Origin: Alitta virens
Taxonomy: Eukaryota > Annelida > Polychaeta > Phyllodocida > Nereididae
Assembly: GCA_932294295.1 (NCBI GenBank)
Contig: OW028583.1
Coordinates: forward strand, 1,887,501-1,951,500
Length of the DNA: 64,000 bases
Reading direction: 5' to 3'
The notes beneath the pieces are model-generated. The model ran no database searches and was not told where the DNA came from. It saw only the letters and a program-made list of their open reading frames with translations. Below, in pieces: positions 60,930-64,000 of this stretch; the stretch's first letter is position 1, and each line of letters begins with the position of its first letter. Made by a program: the position numbers and the translations under genes.

Positions 60930-63900
60930 ACATGATCAAGAAAGGACATTCTCTAAAATAATAGATGCCCAGCTTTTAATGAAGAAAATATGGTATCTGT
61001 AAAACATAGAATTACGACCTATTCCTTGGCTTCTGCATGCTACCGTAAATAGTATTCTGATTTTCTATCTAGTAAATTTGCAAGGTACAATATCCAAAAA
61101 ATGTGTCTTCGATAACTGAGCCGAGGTGGTGTCATCACAGTGATGATCGTGTTGTTGTTTGAAAGTAACTGACACTTCCGTACATTCAGTCAATGTAAAT
61201 CAAACCTGTCTGTGTTTATATATCACTATATAGTGTGAAATATTCTGGTCATGAACCTTACTCCCTGAATTGCTATAAATGCTAGGTGCATGCCTTGATG
61301 ATGACGATTATTCGTCATCATAATTGTGATGTTGTCTCAGAACCATTCGGGTACTTTGTTGTTTGTTAACCTGTACACAATTATTGATTACGACCAGTAT
61401 ATGTTTACTTTCCAATGTTGGAAATCCGTTAGTTACGGGACGAGCTGTTTTCTGATGCATGAGATGTGCAGATTCTGAAGTTTCGATGTTTTCTGTTGGG
61501 ATGATAATGCACACAAATGTTTTGTTGAACCTATCAAGTACCTTATTGAGTCCGTTAGAAGCCTGTGTGTTTGGTATTCGAGGGGTTGCTAAGCTCAACG
61601 TGTTCGGAGCATACAATAATGCCTGTTTCCCATGAGGAGAGAAAGTAAGGGAGCCTACGGAGGGAGCTAAGACCGCAGCGGCTTAAAAGACAACACTACA
61701 TAATTGTTACACGGATGACGTCACAATATAGATGACGTCATTAAACAATACTTATCTGCTACGGTCAGTGACCTCTGGTGGCACTTTTCCCGTTAATGTA
61801 AGATCTGTTTTCACAAGAGCATGGTACTCATAGTTATTTCTATTTTAGCCCAGGCTACTAAATGTGAAATACAGTAATCAGGTACTTCATGTGATGCTAT
61901 ATAAGGTCTGCACTTGTTTTTACTTTATATTCTTTCGTCTGTTTATGACACACATTTATATTCAGAGCTTGGATGTGTAATGATATAGCAAATGTTTTGA
62001 TGTTCCAAATGTTGAGGCCACTATTTCTCGACAAAGCTATAACCATCCACGTAAACTTGCGTTAAGTTAATTTTGGATGTGTCCGCTTCAAAAGAATTCC
62101 AGATTAATGTATTCATTTTCAAGTGTTCTATTCAAGTGTTCTATTCAAGAATTCCCATTCCACGGTTGACAATGAAATGTTCATACTTTAATTATAGGCA
62201 TTCCACTTATTATTGTTATTGTTTATTTGAATATACATTGATTTAAAGCGCTCGGTGCATTTCAATTGGACTGTTACAACATTTTACAACAGTCTACTTT
62301 ATGTATTGATACGTATGTTGCGTTTTATTGTTACATTTGAATTATTCCTGACATAGCGTTTGCTGTTCTGTACTCAGGGTTGTTCCATTTAAAAAAGAAC
62401 ATTTTAGAAATGTGGGAGGGGGGGTTCTCCAAAAGATGAAAAGACGAGGGGAGTGGTTGGCCAGTATTTTTTTAGTATGTTAATGTAGGAAGAAGCGGGT
62501 GTTGGTGTGTGTAGGGGGGGGGGGGGTCTGAAAATTGTGTAGTCCACCCCCCCCCCCTTTTTTTTTTTTACATGGAACAGCCCTCAGTTGTTTAATTTTT
62601 GAATGATATATTTGAGGATTATACATTTCCATGAAAGGTAAAATTAATTCCATTTCTAATGTTCATTCCATTTTAGTCCATTCTCTAAATAGCTTATTTT
62701 ATGCTGTAGTTTATTTGAAAAATCTTATTCTGATATACATTTATGGGTTCTTCTTATTGTTTATTGACATCATTCAATCGCTATTTAAATGTGCACCGTT
62801 TCTGTTATACCCTCGTTACTCGTTTACTGTGAATGTGTGACAGTGACTCTAATAATAATTAATCTAATAATGTAAATTATCGATTACTCTGGTCATATTC
62901 AGTCTTTTTGATTGTGTGATGTGTAAGAATGATTACTCTCTTCAGTTCTTAATTCTTTTGAACTACGTGTTGTTAAAATTTTGATGATGTCAAACGTGAT
63001 TTTCGCAGTTGCACATTGTTGTATAAATAAACATTTGTTCTTTTATTTGAAAGTTGTCATTGTATGCTGTAAATATGAAGGGTTATCGCAATTCTGTTTT
63101 ACAGATCTTAAAAAAATTGATGCAATCTCAAGTTTGTCGTATACGGCACACTTGGTGGTCAACATCAAATTCATGATGACATCACATTTGTGTGATGACA
63201 TTACAAAAAAGTGTAATTTAGACAAGTAGCTTAGGTATAAAATTAATATAAATAGTTAGAAATGTCAACTGTGCTTATTCTCTTAGTCAGACCACATCTT
63301 CACGATGTCAAGGTGTCTCTAAATATTTTCACTGTGCCAGCTCCGCGGTGACCTTTGCCAATGGATAATGGTCAGACCCAGAGTTACCTGCAATCGTCTG
63401 CAATAACAATTGCTCACATTTTGTGTGCATCACAAAGAACTCGATGTAAAAGACGTTGCTAAATGTTCATGTATTTCCTCCGTTTATAACTAATTAATTA
63501 TAGACGCGGAACCCGAAGAAAGTCTGTTCTATCATACTTGTTGTCTATGCTGAGGCAAGTAAAAGGCCTCACACATATGGTAAATGTGTATAACAAATGA
63601 TAATTAAGGTGTTAAAATGTTGGCAATCTTATAAGCTGCATGATTACACATCTTTACTGGGCATATAGCTTAATTAATCCACTGAGCAGTGCTGAGCAGC
63701 ATCAGAATTTAATACACCTATATATACTGGTATATAATTAATTTTCCAGTTTTTTGCTTAATTTTTTTTTTCAAAATCCAATGCTGTCTTCTGAGTCTCT
63801 TCAGCATCTAGGTTTCAGTATATTTATGAATATACTTTCTCGTATATTATGCAGCAAAAAATCATTCGGCCAAAGGTTTTCTCGGTCAAAAAATGACTCT

Positions 63901-64000
63901 ATTATTGATTTGACAACCATGTATAATAACATATATACAGTTTACGTGTATAGGCAAGATATTAATCATACTCTTCTTTGTTAGTCATGCCGCCGATCAA
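60930..64000. other. Intergenic to window end, no gene seen
   Basis: Apart from the MITE at 61648, a G/C-run segment at 62400-62560 and a SINE fragment (CTATGCTGAGGCAAGTAAAA, 63545-63565), this is AT-rich sequence. Open frames up to 102 codons (61308-61616 minus) have no motif or splice support. Confidence 0.45.
61648..61792. mobile_element. TGACGTCA MITE, short copy
   Basis: Left GAGCTAAGACCGCAGC and right GCTACGGTCAGTGACCTCTG with GTGGCACTTTT are weakly inverted. The interior has GATGACGTCACAATATAGAT then GACGTCATTAAACAATA. The right end matches, inverted, the left end of the element at 52896. Confidence 0.6.

Noticed and set aside
61308..61616. Minus-strand 102-codon frame
   Set aside because: No domain, no splice partners and no other coding signs; length is possible by chance.

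Overview
This is a eukaryotic window: AT-rich, intron-rich and crowded with transposable elements. Every convincing gene is split by GT-AG introns. It carries (TTAGGG)n-type repeats, a THAP-type P-element transposase, LINE reverse transcriptase, tRNA-derived SINEs, a PLAC8 gene, a CUB/LDLa receptor and C-type lectin domains. Together these point to a metazoan, probably a marine invertebrate and perhaps a deuterostome. The species is not determinable from the sequence alone, and the clade is inference.

Layout. 1-4460: TIR elements, a minisatellite and a decayed LINE tail. 4800-14154 (minus): a ten-exon receptor gene whose exon phases all join (1188 nt, 395 aa). It has a signal peptide, two C-type lectin-like domains, one membrane span and a tyrosine-rich tail ending YQNM. 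A 3.4-kb P-like transposon with a perfect 8-bp target duplication sits in its first intron, and that transposon was itself hit by a MITE. About 14.15-17.2 kb (plus): exons of a second single-pass membrane protein with a tyrosine-bearing tail, in divergent orientation and only partly resolved. 18.2-23.1 kb: repeats, including an interstitial telomeric tract, a recent 534-bp tandem duplication and a G-rich minisatellite. 23.1-25.8 and 37.9-42.7 kb: two copies of one LINE-bearing block; comparing them exposes insertions and deletions. 27.57-31.14 kb (minus): a PLAC8-family gene (148 aa). 31.4-43 kb: Ty3/gypsy remnant, MITEs, long-TIR element and hAT derivatives. 43.26-44.0 kb: a tandem array of a tRNA-like SINE. 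44.26-51.36 kb (plus): a seven-exon CUB + LDLa + membrane receptor (434 aa), resembling LDLRAD2. 57.86-60.14 kb (plus): a two-coding-exon zinc-finger protein (340 aa). The rest is intergenic, with SINE and MITE copies.

How it works together. No operon logic applies. The clearest theme is cell-surface receptors with tyrosine signalling or sorting motifs: the lectin receptor, its divergent neighbour and the LDLRAD2-like gene. The second theme is repeated transposon nesting, including several MITE families that carry the CRE-like palindrome TGACGTCA. Gene models come from reading splice sites and phase by eye; no alignment or transcript data were available.
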